In this document: piece after piece, positions 32,227 to 43,477 of the stretch
Position numbering within the stretch: position 1 is the stretch's first letter
Layout of the letters: every line of letters starts with the position of its first letter
Origin: Pholiota molesta
Taxonomy: Eukaryota; Basidiomycota; Agaricomycetes; Agaricales; Strophariaceae
Assembly: GCA_014925825.1 (NCBI GenBank)
Contig: JACGCK010000023.1
Span: forward strand, 1 to 64,000
DNA length: 64,000 bases
Direction of reading: 5' to 3'
Translations under genes and position numbers: made by a program
The notes under the pieces: model-generated
Database searches by the model: none
Told to the model about the DNA's origin: nothing
What the model saw: the letters and a program-made list of their open reading frames with translations, nothing else

Positions 32227-34410
32227 ATGAAGTCCCTGCGCAAGTCGCTCAACGGCAACCGCGACTCCTCCAGACCACAGATATCCACCCCAGTGCCCCT
32301 CCCCGCAGTCTCAAAGCCGCCCTCCGCCATCCTGCCCCCCCAAAAGGTCATCCGCGCGCTCTCAAACTACAGATCCACCGCGCCCCAGGAGCTCTCCTTC
32401 TCCAAGGGCGACTTCTTCTATGTTCTCAAGGATGCAGAGGTCGCCGGCGCCTGGTACGAGGCCCACAACCCCGTCACCGGCGCGCGAGGCCTAGTGCCCC
32501 GCTCCATGTTTGAGGAATTCGGCAAGCACGCTCCCCCGTACGTCCCGCGCTGCTTCCACCGGCTCTTCTAAACTTCCACGCTCATTTTTATACCATATCT
32601 AGTAACAGTCGCGCATCCCAGGCCGTCCTAAATGCCCCACCAAGGTCCATGGGATCGCCTCCCATTTCTCCGAGATCAGAGACAACCCTCTCCGTGCCCA
32701 AAGCCCAGGTCTTCTACGCCATCGTCCTCCACGACTTCACCGCAGAACGGGCCGATGAACTCGATGCAAAGCGCGGAGACCCCATCACCGTCGTCGCTCA
32801 GTCTAATCGCGAGTGGTTCGTTGCCAAACCCATTGGCCGCCTCGGCCGCCCAGGCCTCATCCCAGTCTCCTTCGTCGAGATCCACGACCCAGCAACAGGA
32901 AAGGCAATTCCCGATGTCGGAGCACTCATGGATCGCGGTGACCTCCCCAAGGTCGAGGATTGGAAACGCGCCATGCTCACTTATAAACAAAACAGCATCG
33001 CATTAGGCGTTATCGACGCCCCAAGAGACTCCATCCTAAATAGCCCCTACACGAGTCCCTACACCACCCCCAGATCCCTCAAAATTCCCAACCCCCGCAA
33101 GATCCGCGTGTGCAAACTCCTGACGCCCTTCCGGAGGGCATCCTTCTATCCGCGGATGTAGTCTCTTTCCATTACGAGATGGAGGATTATTGGTTCAGAA
33201 TCGACGCTGTATTCCAGCCCTACAACCGCCCCGGGCAGACCAAACTCCCCCCATCTAAATCCCTTATTCTCTTCCGCCAGTACAACGACTTTTATGACTT
33301 TCAAGTTTCGCTATTGGACACATTCCCGCGGGAAGCCGGGCGCGAACCGCCGGAGCCACGGACACTCCCTTACATGCCGGGCCCTGCCCAAGATGTCGAC
33401 GACGCCTTAACAGCGACGCGGAGGAGCGAGCTCGACGATTACGTGCACGCCCTGTGCGCCCTCGGCCAGACAGGCGGGCGGTACATCCTCGAACACATGG
33501 TCGTGCGCCGCTTTTTGGCGCTGAAACCAGGGGACGTGGAGAATGATGGCGAGCCGCGCACACAGGAGGTAGAGGCGCTGTTCACGGATGAATCGCCGAG
33601 CGATGTGTACGGAAATGGAAATAACGGATACGATGTGCACGAGCAGTTCGGCAGGATGTCCGTGCAGGACGGCCCACACAGCGATGGCTCAGACTATGAG
33701 GACGAAGGCTATGCGCCGTCGCCGCCATCCAAAAGTTATGACCGTGAGCGGAGCCCGTACCAACAAGGCCAGCGCTACCCCGACGAGAGTAACAATAATC
33801 TACGGCTCCACGCACATGCGCAAAATCATTCACGGACCGGCTCGTCGTCATCGTTCAACAATCACCCCGCGACGAACGGATACCGCTCCAACTCCCGCTC
33901 AAACTCACCACTGCAAGCGCAGCGCGAGCGTGCCGACTCACCGCAGCGGCAGCATCACAACAGCAGCCATCGTACAGCGCCAGCAACGGGTACGCAAGCA
34001 CATACGGCGGCGGCAGCTCCGCGCCGTCAAGGTGGAACGACAGCGGGTACCAGACATTCGACAGCGCCGCCTCCCGCTCGTCCGCCGCCCTCTCCTCGCG
34101 CTCGCGCTCGCACTCAACAACAACGACGCCGAACCCGAACACGCCGCCGATCTCCGCAGGGAACCCGCAGACGGCGTTCGTCAAGATCAAGATCTTCAAC
34201 CAGGGCGCGGAGGACCTCATCGCGATCCGCGTGCACCCCAAGGTGTCGCGCAGGGAGCTGATCGAGAAGGTGGCGACGCGCCTGGCCACACGCGTCGTGG
34301 GGCTGCGGTACCGCGACAGTATGACGAACACGTTTGTGGGCCTGGACTCGGACGACGAGCTGCGCGCGTGGATGGAGGGGACGGACAAGCATGTGTTGTA
34401 TGCCGACTGA
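32227..34410 (+). CDS. Cell-polarity scaffold Bem1/Scd2 (SH3-SH3-PX-PB1)
   Basis: Exon 1 (32227-32537) and the exon from 32603 encode MKSLRKSLNG, SH3-1 (about residues 40-97: VIRALSNYRSTAPQELSF, GLVPRSMFEEF) and SH3-2 (about 140-198: AIVLHDFTAERADELDAKRGD, GLIPVSFVEI). A PX domain follows (FRIDAVFQPYNRP, LILFRQYNDFYDFQ, YILEHMVVRRFL), then a Ser-rich linker, and a C-terminal PB1 domain (AFVKIKIFNQGAEDLIAIRV, LRYRDSMTNTFVGLDSDDEL). This order is diagnostic of Bem1/Scd2, which brings together Cdc42, its GEF and PAK kinase at growth sites. Two one-base gaps are needed, near 33111 and 33957; without them the frame ends early. Confidence 0.9.
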
Positions 34411-35583
34411 GCCAACCCACTCGCGCGTCTCTGTGCTTAGGTGGCGTTGGTTATCCTTATTTCCTGCATGGCCGCTGCTTTGGCCTTCCCCTCCCCCTCT
34501 ACATTCGACGCCACTCTGACTCGGCAAGGACCCGCGATGGCAGAACACCCTATTCTTCGTTCTTGTCCTACCCTTTTCCAACACCTCCCTCGTCTTCATC
34601 TTCAACACGACTCATGATTATGTACGACCTACCGCCTCCCCTCTCTGGCGTTTCTTCTCTGTCCAGACCCGGACTCCACGCAGACTTTGACTCCTTTTTC
34701 TATCTCTTTTTCTTCTTTCCGTACTGCCTCTCATCATCTTCTCCAGCTACTGTATTTTACGTTTTGTGGCAGCGCGAGTCAGTCCGTGCCGCTATGTAAT
34801 AATTATTTCTCATTTGTGCCGTCTTCATCCTCTTCATCTCCCGTCTTCTTCTTCTACTACTTATTACTACTTCAGTTTCGTTCTAGCGATTGGCGAGCGG
34901 GCACCGCTGATATCTATTTGGGATGCATGTACATGTACATACAAGTTGGTATACTCTGTACGTGTAGGGCGGCGACGTTGTATGATGGAGAATTCAGAAG
35001 TATGCAAAACACGCATGAACGCACGGAAATGAAAATATCGGTCGGATCAGTGTGAACGACGGGTCAAAGGTAAAAAGGTAAAAGGGTGCCTGGTGTTCCT
35101 GTGTAGGCCATCGTTGACTGCGCCGAGGCAGGCCGAGGCATTGGGATAGCCGGGTTCCAGGAACGACACGAGGCTGCGCCACATTTGCTGTTCTGGGATA
35201 CTTGTAGGTGCATGAAGGTGTGACGTCAGTTGAATTGACCCTGAGCTTCCTCGGTCTTTTTACTGCCCACTTCACGAACGAGCCAAGATTTGAATTCTGG
35301 GGAAGGATATTGGACAACGGAATACATTTACTTTCTAATTCTAACGACTAGTTTGTTGTAAGAGCATGCAAGAGATAGCAGATGATAAATGATATGCAAG
35401 TTGATGGAATGGGTAGGATTGAATCCAATGATATGAATCCAATGGTATGTCAGAATGGTGTGTCAGTGAGATAGGGAATCCATGAAGTATCGCATAGATG
35501 AATGACTGTCAGATGTCCAATGAATAGAGAAAAATAAAGCAACTGCACAGCAGCGAAAGAAAGACGCGCGTCTCAAACACAGT
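34411..35583. other. Convergent intergenic region
   Basis: It starts with a C/T-rich probable 3' UTR of bem1 (34500-34880). Near 35420-35450 there is a small imperfect direct repeat (GAATCCAATGATAT / GAATCCAATGGTAT). No gene was recognised. Confidence 0.45.
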
Positions 35584-38500
35584 CTAGCTTCCCGCGCTCG
35601 CACCGATATTCGCCTTGCGGTTCCTGCTCTTCCTCACGCGCAGCAGATGCGTCGAGCGGTCCGCGATCGGCGGCAGGAACCCAAGCACAGGCTTCATCTC
35701 CTTCGCCGAGCGCTCCGCCTCCGCGACCTCGTCGCGCAGCATGCTCGGCGTGGGCGACGGCGGCTGCGGCTGCGGCGACGGCGTCAGGCCCTCGTCCTCG
35801 TTCTGCCCAAAGGCGCTCTTGATGTCTGCACCGGGCGATCCATTGCGCCCAAACGTTTCTGGGTCGACGTAGACGATGGGCTGCGGCGCCTCATACCCAA
35901 CGATGCCTAATCGGCGGCAGTAGTAATGCACGGCGGCATGGAACGCGGTGCGCCGCGTGTTGTGCAGGCCCCAGTCCTGCCAGTTCCCGTTGTGCCCGAT
36001 GCCGATGGTGATCTCGAGGTAGCGCTGGAACGAGATGTCGCGCAGCATGATGCTCGTACTCGGCTCGTACCAGCGGTTTTCTTCGGTTGAAAGCCATTCG
36101 TTCAGGCAGCGCTCGAGTGCGTCAATTTTGACGAGCGGCGTTGTCCACGCTATTTGCATGGTCAGGTTCTCGAAGGTTTTGCCTGAGCGCCGCATGTTTA
36201 AGCTGGACAGATTGAATTAGGCTTGAATGGACCCTTGAGGAGAGATAAGAGAGGGCGCACATGAATTGGGAGAACAGCTGGCTGTTGAAATAATATGTTT
36301 CCGTCCCATCCGCCCGCGAGAAGACAGTGGCAAAGAGTCCAACTTTCTTCACAACCATGTTTTGGTCTTATCGATATGCGTCAAACACTGTTCCTTTCCT
36401 ATGAAAGAAAATACTTACCACCGATTAAAACTCGATCGCCGGTATCATATGGACTACAATCAACGAACACTACAGTTAGCAATACAGCTCTAACCAGAAC
36501 GACAAAGCGCTTACTGTGTCACAAACAGGAACATAATGGCATCAAACGCCGAACTCGCCGACTTTTTGAAGATGAAGCTCGCTGCAATGCCCAACGTATA
36601 CATACTCGTCAACGACTTCCCAACGTCAACCCCAAATATACTCAGCGAGATGAAGAACAACACCACACATGCGAAGAGAAGTAGGATACGATCGAGCATC
36701 TTCAGCGCCTCGCCCACATCCCGCATCGAGCGCGACAGGAACCGCCGCTCCTTGTAGATTTTCAGTAGGGCGGTTTTTATCTCCGCCCGGGAGAGGTCGC
36801 CGTGGTCATCCTTGTCGAGAACTTTGAAAGCTTCTTCGGCGGAAGCTTTGTCCGGAAAGGCGGGGTAGAAGTCAGCAGGGACGAGCCAGGACCGTCCGCG
36901 GGCTTGGAAGCGGGTGAAGATCAAGCGGGCGAGGCGCTACGTATGCGCTACGACGTTGGTAACATTCTTTCAAATTGGGGGAGGATAGAACTTACTTTCG
37001 CCTCATGCGCCGAATTAACGTTCCACCCTAATGTACCACTATCCCCAGCGCCGCCCTTGATATTCCGCGCGTCGTGTAAAATCGCGGTCTTCAGCACTTT
37101 TACCGTCTGCCTCAGCGTTGCATCCACTGCCTCCGCCGCGGACGCCGCTCCAGCCACTGCAGCCTCTGCAGCCCCCGTCAGCCCTCCTGGGCTCGCCGAG
37201 CCACTCGCCGTGTTGGCCCCAGGCGGTGAGTAGAACGGGTCGTCGAAGAAGCTCTCGCGTGGGCTCGAGGTGGATGTGTCCTGTGAGTTTTGCGCTTGAA
37301 ACGAGTAGCTGCCCATTTTGCGATGCGCAGGGGGCGAAAGAGCAGGCGCGTTGGTGGATACAGTGGCGGGCGCGTACACCTGGCCCAGAGACGGAGACGA
37401 GGGCAGCGTCTCGAGCTCGACGGCGGTGCCATCCTCCTTCATCCCGGGCGCGGTCACTTCCGTCATCTCGTGCAGCTGCGAGGGCACGCGCGGACGTGTG
37501 GGTGGAGTGGGTGGGCTCAAATATCCGTCACCGGAGTTCTGCCAGGACAGCCGGTTCAGCGAGACGCTCGCGCGCTGGCGCTGGCGAATATCGTCTTCTT
37601 GTTCTTGGTCCGACGCCGCGCTGCGGTCATTCTGCGACTGAGCGCGCTCGCCCTCCTCACCTTCCGACTCCCCGGCACTGCTTGGTGTGCTACCCGTGGC
37701 CTGTCTGAGTGCGCGGTTGAGGAGGCTGAAGTGTTGTTTATCAGTGAGTGGTGGGGAGGATGGGCCGAATATAGGCGTACGCGCGCCAGATTTGGGACGG
37801 AGGGGTTGTGGGAAGGACGGGGGGCGAGGCTGGGGTTTGGGTCGATATTGGCGTAGTTTTTCGATAACTACCAAGGACCTTTCGACTTCTTCGATACGGT
37901 CTTTATAGGCAACCTGGTGGAAAGAGAAGGCTATAGGGAATGAGTCGATATATATTAAAAAGATGTGATTCAAGCAAAAGAGACGACATACCGATAAAGT
38001 GGGAAACCATGGCTTGGATACGCCATACTAAGATAAGGAAGAAAAAGAATTCGACGACCTGCGCCATCTGCAAAAGATATCAGAGCACGCCATAGCAAAT
38101 AATAAAAAAGGAACGCACGCGATTGGTATACTGCGCGCGGCTCTGTGACGTGTCTCCCATATCGTGCAGCTCGTATATGTTGTTAAAGATAATGACCCAG
38201 CTTGCAAAGGCGCTCGCAGCATAAAAAGCAGGCTTGCCGGTGTCCTTCACAGAGTCATATATTTCAATGCGTGTCTTGACCGATTCAGATACATGTCCCC
38301 AGATAGCGGCGATGAAATAGCGAACGATGATGGGAACTACGTCGATGATCATGGCGAGTCCCCAGGAGATGACTAGGTTGGCAGCAACCCAAAAGAGCCA
38401 TGCCTGGACATTGTCTCTGACGTAGCGGCGGTGTTCTGTGGGATGGGGTTTGTACCAGTAGAAATGGACGAGCAGAGCAGGAGTGACGAGGATAATGGCA

Positions 38501-39099
38501 AGGAATGTGGACCCAATCAAGGAGGACAGAAGGAGGGACACGATTCTGCGTTATTTTTGGATCAACGTAAGATTAGTGAAGTCGGAGCAACAAAATGAAA
38601 GGCACCTTTTTGGACCCCATCCTCTTTTTTCTTTAGTTGAGGTGAATGAATTTTTGAATTTTGCCTGTTCGTCGATGAGATCCTCCTCGTCGGACCAATC
38701 GTATTCACGTTCCGAGTCTTCGCCGAGATACATTGATGATGAGTGAACACTGGTCGTATCTGAATCTTGGCGTATGTGCGATGGCCTAGTTGGAGGGGCT
38801 TTGGGGAGGTCATCAGGGAATTGAACCTTCTGTGTGTGCCTGATTTTGGCACGCTTTGTGGTCTGGTCATGGTGGGCGTCTTCAATACCGATCTCAACGA
38901 AATCATCGTCTTCGCGACGCTTTTCTTTCCTGCGACATTTTTCATACTTGTCATCTCTGTCTTTATCGACCACCTTCTCGTCGCTGGGCATAGAAGTGAG
39001 GGGGATGAAGGAACTGGATTCGAGAAGATTGTCGGAAGAAGAGTGCTCACGCGGACCCTGGGCCCGGTTCTTGAGAATGCCGTGGAGCATCTTAGCCAT
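35584..39099 (-). CDS. MscS-family mechanosensitive channel with EF-hand (Msy1/Msy2-like)
   Basis: Eight exons (38606-39099, 38119-38545, 37992-38067, 36996-37930, 36515-36936, 36419-36453, 36261-36366, 35584-36202) give an unbroken 1037-residue protein. A charged N-terminal tail (1-164) is followed by four hydrophobic segments (about 165-332). A long Ser/Pro-rich cytoplasmic loop comes next (about 340-640), then one EF-hand whose 12-residue loop is DKDDHGDLSRAE (685-696), two more TM segments, and the MscS pore/beta domain (MYTLGIAASFIF, HPYDTGDRVLIG at 785-796, NSQLFSQF, FENLTMQIAW). Fungal homologues sit in the ER and release calcium on osmotic shock; that role is by family. It is head-to-head with the 157-residue protein gene. 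Confidence 0.93.
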
Positions 39100-39506
39100 G
39101 AAAGGAATAGTGGGAGTTGGTGGTGGGATTGTGGGAAGTATTGCCAGTGGGATGGAGCCCAGCAGCGAAATGCATTGTCCTTATGGGCGCCAGTCGTTGC
39201 GGGGGGCAGGAGGCTCAAAGGTTTTCCGCCCATCCGCAATTTTGCACAATTTTGCTGTGGCCCTACGCGCCCAAAATAGATCACGCCAACGTCCCCCATT
39301 TTGCGTCCGTCATCGTCTATATGGAAATCGTGCGCCGCAATCTGATACCCAGCGACTACGGAGATGCCTCTCAGTCATTGCGCACGATGTCCAGCAGCAG
39401 TATGCGCTGTGCGCAGCTGTAATGATGTCATGGTCTACAATAGTCGCCCTAATGGACCCTGCAGGGCTATATAATGCACCACATCAGCCTTCCAGCTCTC
39501 CACACC
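39100..39506. other. Divergent promoter region between msy-like and coiled-coil genes
   Basis: About 0.4 kb with no open frame. It contains the TATA box listed separately. Confidence 0.45.
39468..39474 (+). promoter_or_regulatory. TATA box of the 157-residue protein gene
   Basis: TATATAA begins only 39 bases before the ATG at 39507, which leaves room for a very short leader. Confidence 0.55.
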
Positions 39507-40147
39507 ATGCCGTTTCAACATACCTCTCCCAACCCCGTCAACAAGGCCAAGAAAGACATCATTCGCGAAGCAAAGGACGAAGAACACAACATCAAGGACG
39601 CTCTCAAAGACCTCTCTCGCACAGAAAAAGCTGCGCACAAGGCGTCCAAGGTAACCCCATCTCCAAATCGAAGACCCAGAATGTGCGCTTACAGATAGCG
39701 GGCATTAGCAAGTCGTCAAGGCCGATTCGAAACTAGAAAAGGCAGAAAACTTGGAGCAGAAGAGTCGCTCAGACCACGAACATGACGTAGCCATCGAACA
39801 AATTCAGCAAGCTCAAACAGACTTTGAGGTTCGTGTCTTGGCATGCATTTCTCCTTGTTATCTTGACTAATAACCGTCTCTAACAGAAATCCAATCAACG
39901 CCATGCACAGCTAAATTACGAGAAATCAGACAAAGCAGCCCAGGTTAACGCCGCAATAGAGCTCAATGATGAGCATACTGTATGTTCTCTTTCCATCATT
40001 GGACAGTATAGAATTTCACCCCCATCACAGAAAGAGCGCAACGTGAAGCTCAATGCTCTTCGAGGACCATCTGCCGCCAATGAAGCTGGCCGTGTTATTC
40101 CTGTTACTGAGAATCAAAGGGTCGATGTGAAGATGCACTTCACCTAA
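39507..40147 (+). CDS. Small charged coiled-coil protein, unknown function
   Basis: Four exons (39507-39650, 39709-39828, 39887-39979, 40031-40147) give 157 residues in phase. The protein is almost entirely Lys/Glu/Asp/Gln/Ala with helical heptad character (KKDIIREAKDEEHNIKDALK, SKLEKAENLEQKSRSDHEHD, QIQQAQTDFEKSNQRHAQ) and no Cys, Trp or membrane segment; it ends VDVKMHFT. I recall similar short proteins in other basidiomycetes but no assigned role. The exon structure and canonical splice sites make it a real gene. Confidence 0.8.
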
Positions 40148-41161
40148 AACTCAAGGGTCTATTGAACAAATCAACCTTTGTCCTTTATTGTTTCTTGTTC
40201 TTACATACCAACAAACCTTATTCTACTGATACCCATCTAAATACGACTACTGAAGGCATTCTATCCTATAGTATTGTTCCCTTGAGTTGCTCTTGAGCAT
40301 TCCGACTCAACCTCGAGCGCTTATTTGAAATTTCCATGTGAAGTGACGTCATTGACTCAATCACATGACCCAAGAACTTTCGCGCGTTCGGTTCTTGGCG
40401 CTCGCTGTCATCGCTGTTACTGCCATGTCCTTCAACACTACAGTGCTCCGTGCTTCGCGCTCAGTATCGGCTCTTGTGTCAGTGACTTGTATATAATAAG
40501 CTCTTCCTCTAAAGCCTCTCTATTTAAACCAAAAAGACCCCTGATCCCTATGATCCTAGAAATACGCGTTGTGTTGTGTAAATGGGACTGCTCACTGCGA
40601 CACTTCTCGAGTACCTTTTCCTCCATCTGTCTGACTGATAGCGTGTGGCTTTTTGACCTTCAATTCTTTTGTTTGTTTGGACTGTCCTCAGGAGATCATT
40701 ATTCTGCTTCGACATACCACTGCTGCCTACTCCGTCGTTGCCTGCCTTGGCTGCGAAAAAAAGTGTTTTCATTGCAATTGAATATGCAGCTACACAAAGC
40801 GAAACATCCTTGCATGGGCTGAGCACCATTATGAAATGCATTACGTATTTCTCAAGCGAATAAATTTCTATGGATTTCCTCTCAGCCTAAAACCGTCATT
40901 AGTCTTACTTTTCTTTCGTCTCTCCCTTGCAAGATTCTTGTGCAGGTCTCGCCCGGCTCGTGTATAAATATACAGGGTTCACTACATATAATCTTCCGTA
41001 CCCCTCTCACTCCGCTTCTCAGCAAGACCTGCTCGGCGTTGCAGCACCCTTCAACTCCACCTCGTATAGCTCTGCTCTTTCACGTAATTGAGTCCGCCCA
41101 TAAATCTTCTATCTAAACGCCAGTATCTTTCACGCATTGCGCCCTCTCTTCACATTACGCG
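40148..41161. other. Intergenic: 3' flank and promoter of the 771-residue gene
   Basis: No gene was recognised. The region 40963-40970 carries TATAAATA, followed by a C/T-rich leader. Confidence 0.45.
40963..40970 (+). promoter_or_regulatory. TATA box of the 771-residue protein gene
   Basis: TATAAATA lies about 190 bases upstream of the ATG at 41162, within a T/C-rich leader region. Confidence 0.5.
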
Positions 41162-43477
41162 ATGCGCTACATCCATGGTTTCCTTCGCATAGTGAAACGT
41201 ACCAAACAAGCCCACTTTGAAAAGGCATCCACTGTCGTCAAATACTCTCCAGAGTATAGCCCTATGCTCGTCACCTATCCTGCCTCCCATGACAGTAGCC
41301 TTGATTCTCCCGAAATCCTGGAAAAGACTCTCAAGGCGAAATTCAAGCATACCATCATCCATAGGGCGTCCCGCATTCCACGCTGGACTGGCAGCAAGAG
41401 GGCCTTCGTAGAAGAAAAAAATATCTATCTGACTGAGAAACCTCCTGTCTCTGTCTTGCACAAGGGAGATATCCCTGTCAGGGATGGAAAGTCCGCCTTT
41501 GCTAAGTTCAAGTATGCTCTCCGCAAAGTGTCACAGATCCCGCGCCCTAGGCGGGTTCAGCCCAAGTTCAGCCTCTCCTCACCCTCAAGAACCGATACTT
41601 CCACTAATTTTGACCCCTCGGATCGCCTTGGTGTTTTCATCACTACCCGTGTCGAGACTGACTTTTTCAACGAGGAAGATCTCTTGGCTATTATGAACCC
41701 AGTCATTCAGGAACCTGAAACTACTGCGCTTCGCGATGTGCCCACCCTGCCCCGCGATGAACCTTTCCCTTTCACTCGCCGCTTCAGCTATAGGCCTGGA
41801 TTCCGTCGGGCTGCCCCCATTAACACGAGTGTCGAGGCTCCGTTCTCCACTCCTGTCATGGGCGTCGCGACCGAGGATGTCTGTGTCGATGACCTTGCAC
41901 AACCTGCGGGTTTGTCCACTGACCAATCCCTCCAACGCGTTAGTCCCGCCGAAATTATAGCCGAACCTCTAGTTATTCAAGTTGCTCATCAACAGGACGT
42001 TCTTCCGGAAGCTACTGTGGAACCCGCTATGGTCACATTTCCCATTCTCTTTAACCATAACTCTCCGAAATTTATCTCCCCAGCTTCTGCCTCATCGTCT
42101 TTTCTATCTACCTCGAATAAGCCTGAAGTTGAGCCCCTCTCTTCTACCACGAGCTCTCCTGCATCTCCTATTTCACCTCTAGACCAATTGAAGAAGGCTG
42201 AGATCTCGGTCGATGACTCGGATGATTTCGCAGCGTCTATTTCATCGTTTTCTCTATCTACCTCGGACAAGTCCGAAGTCGAGCCCGTCTCTTCTGCCAC
42301 AGGCTCTCCTGTATCTCCCATCCCAACTCTAGACCAACCGAAGAAGGCTGAAATTTCTGTCGATGATCTTGACTCTGACAGCAACCACTCTGTCAACCAC
42401 TTCAAGCGCATTAACACTTCTACGAAAAACTATCCAGGCCTTGAATCCTGGTACAATAAAATTATCGGCGAACTCAAACGCGCCAACGAACTCGGCCGCT
42501 CATCTGTAACCTCCGCAGGCCCAGGCAACCAAGATGATACTGCCGCTGATCGGGGTACGCTTGAGGCGTCCGAGGATAGCATTTGCAATAGCAACCTAGA
42601 GCTTAGCTCGGTCGCTGCAGGCGTCCTGAGTGACCCCAAGAGTCTGAGCGCCACCCACGCTCCTCGTGTATCCTCGATTGTTAACGGTGTACGTCATGCA
42701 GGTTTCAAGTCGGCCGTAGAGGGTCTCGAGTCCTCGCACTTCCTGTCTCTCCTGGAGAAGGCTATATGCGTGTCTTCAGCTACTTCGACGGGCTCATCGG
42801 AAGGGGAGGAGTCTCCCTCGGTGCGTGCCGCTCGTAATTCGCGTGTGCGTGGTGGTGCGCAAGGCAAGTACGCTCCACCGCCGCCGCCGCCCTTCAAGGA
42901 CAGTTCTTTCTTTGAGGAGATGCGTGCGCGCGCACGCCATGCTGCTGTTTATCGCGGCACTTCTGCGCACTTCCAAGAATTTGGAGTGAGCCCGACGCCT
43001 CATCGCGCACGACGTGGTGCAGGATATCGTCCGGTCGCTCCTCCATCCCCTTTAGATACCATGAATGTTCGCCGCCCTCGTCGTCGTACGGTCCTATCCG
43101 CTGAACCTCCTCCTTGGGGATCATCGGCTCGCTCTTACCAGAATCCTGCGCTGGCGGCAGCGAATTCGTCTGAGGCTCATTCTGGTGCTCGTCATGCTTC
43201 CCTACCTGATTTTAGTACAACACCCAGCAGTAGCATCCCGCCCAATTCTCGGATCTATGATATCCACATAGCGCCCACTATTTACCCTTCTATCTCGGGC
43301 ACTCCACGTCCTTCCATGATCCCAAGGCACGTTAGCCTCCAGCGCCGCGAATGGGCGTCGGCGGCGCAGTTGGCGGTATTTGCACTGGCTCCTTCGCCTC
43401 TGGGCCTCCCATTGAGGGCGGATCCTCGTCCTTCGATGATCCCTAGGTGTGCATCGCTCCGCCAGGGCGGTGCGTGA
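41162..43477 (+). CDS. Large low-complexity protein of unknown function, single exon
   Basis: A single uninterrupted 771-codon frame, exceptional here because nearly every other gene is split. The N-terminus is basic (MRYIHGFLRIVKRTKQ), the middle is Ser/Pro/Glu-rich and largely disordered, and the C-terminal third is Arg-rich (RRPRRRTVLSAEPPPWGSS). It contains a near-perfect internal duplication (42083-42373) and two copies of RPSMIPR near the end. A short proline run (PPPPPPFKDSSFF) lies at about residue 577. I recognise no domain; no signal peptide or membrane segment is evident. It is probably a lineage-specific protein. The frame could also continue past a short 3' intron, which I cannot see. 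Confidence 0.75.
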   Translation: MRYIHGFLRIVKRTKQAHFEKASTVVKYSPEYSPMLVTYPASHDSSLDSPEILEKTLKAKFKHTIIHRASRIPRWTGSKRAFVEEKNIYLTEKPPVSVLHKGDIPVRDGKSAFAKFKYALRKVSQIPRPRRVQPKFSLSSPSRTDTSTNFDPSDRLGVFITTRVETDFFNEEDLLAIMNPVIQEPETTALRDVPTLPRDEPFPFTRRFSYRPGFRRAAPINTSVEAPFSTPVMGVATEDVCVDDLAQPAGLSTDQSLQRVSPAEIIAEPLVIQVAHQQDVLPEATVEPAMVTFPILFNHNSPKFISPASASSSFLSTSNKPEVEPLSSTTSSPASPISPLDQLKKAEISVDDSDDFAASISSFSLSTSDKSEVEPVSSATGSPVSPIPTLDQPKKAEISVDDLDSDSNHSVNHFKRINTSTKNYPGLESWYNKIIGELKRANELGRSSVTSAGPGNQDDTAADRGTLEASEDSICNSNLELSSVAAGVLSDPKSLSATHAPRVSSIVNGVRHAGFKSAVEGLESSHFLSLLEKAICVSSATSTGSSEGEESPSVRAARNSRVRGGAQGKYAPPPPPPFKDSSFFEEMRARARHAAVYRGTSAHFQEFGVSPTPHRARRGAGYRPVAPPSPLDTMNVRRPRRRTVLSAEPPPWGSSARSYQNPALAAANSSEAHSGARHASLPDFSTTPSSSIPPNSRIYDIHIAPTIYPSISGTPRPSMIPRHVSLQRREWASAAQLAVFALAPSPLGLPLRADPRPSMIPRCASLRQGGA
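42083..42373 (+). repeat. Tandem duplication, about 150 bp x 2, inside the 771-residue gene
   Basis: Copy 1 (42083-42229) and copy 2 (42233-42373) encode parallel segments of about 48 residues, both containing LSTS, EVEP, SPISP/SPIPT, LDQ and KKAEISVDD. Third positions differ moderately, so the duplication is old enough to have drifted but still alignable end to end. Confidence 0.85.

Noticed and set aside
33588..34799. 403-codon plus-strand frame overlapping the Bem1 gene
   Set aside because: Low-complexity Thr/Arg-rich product in the wrong frame; the Bem1 PX and PB1 domains are in the other frames.
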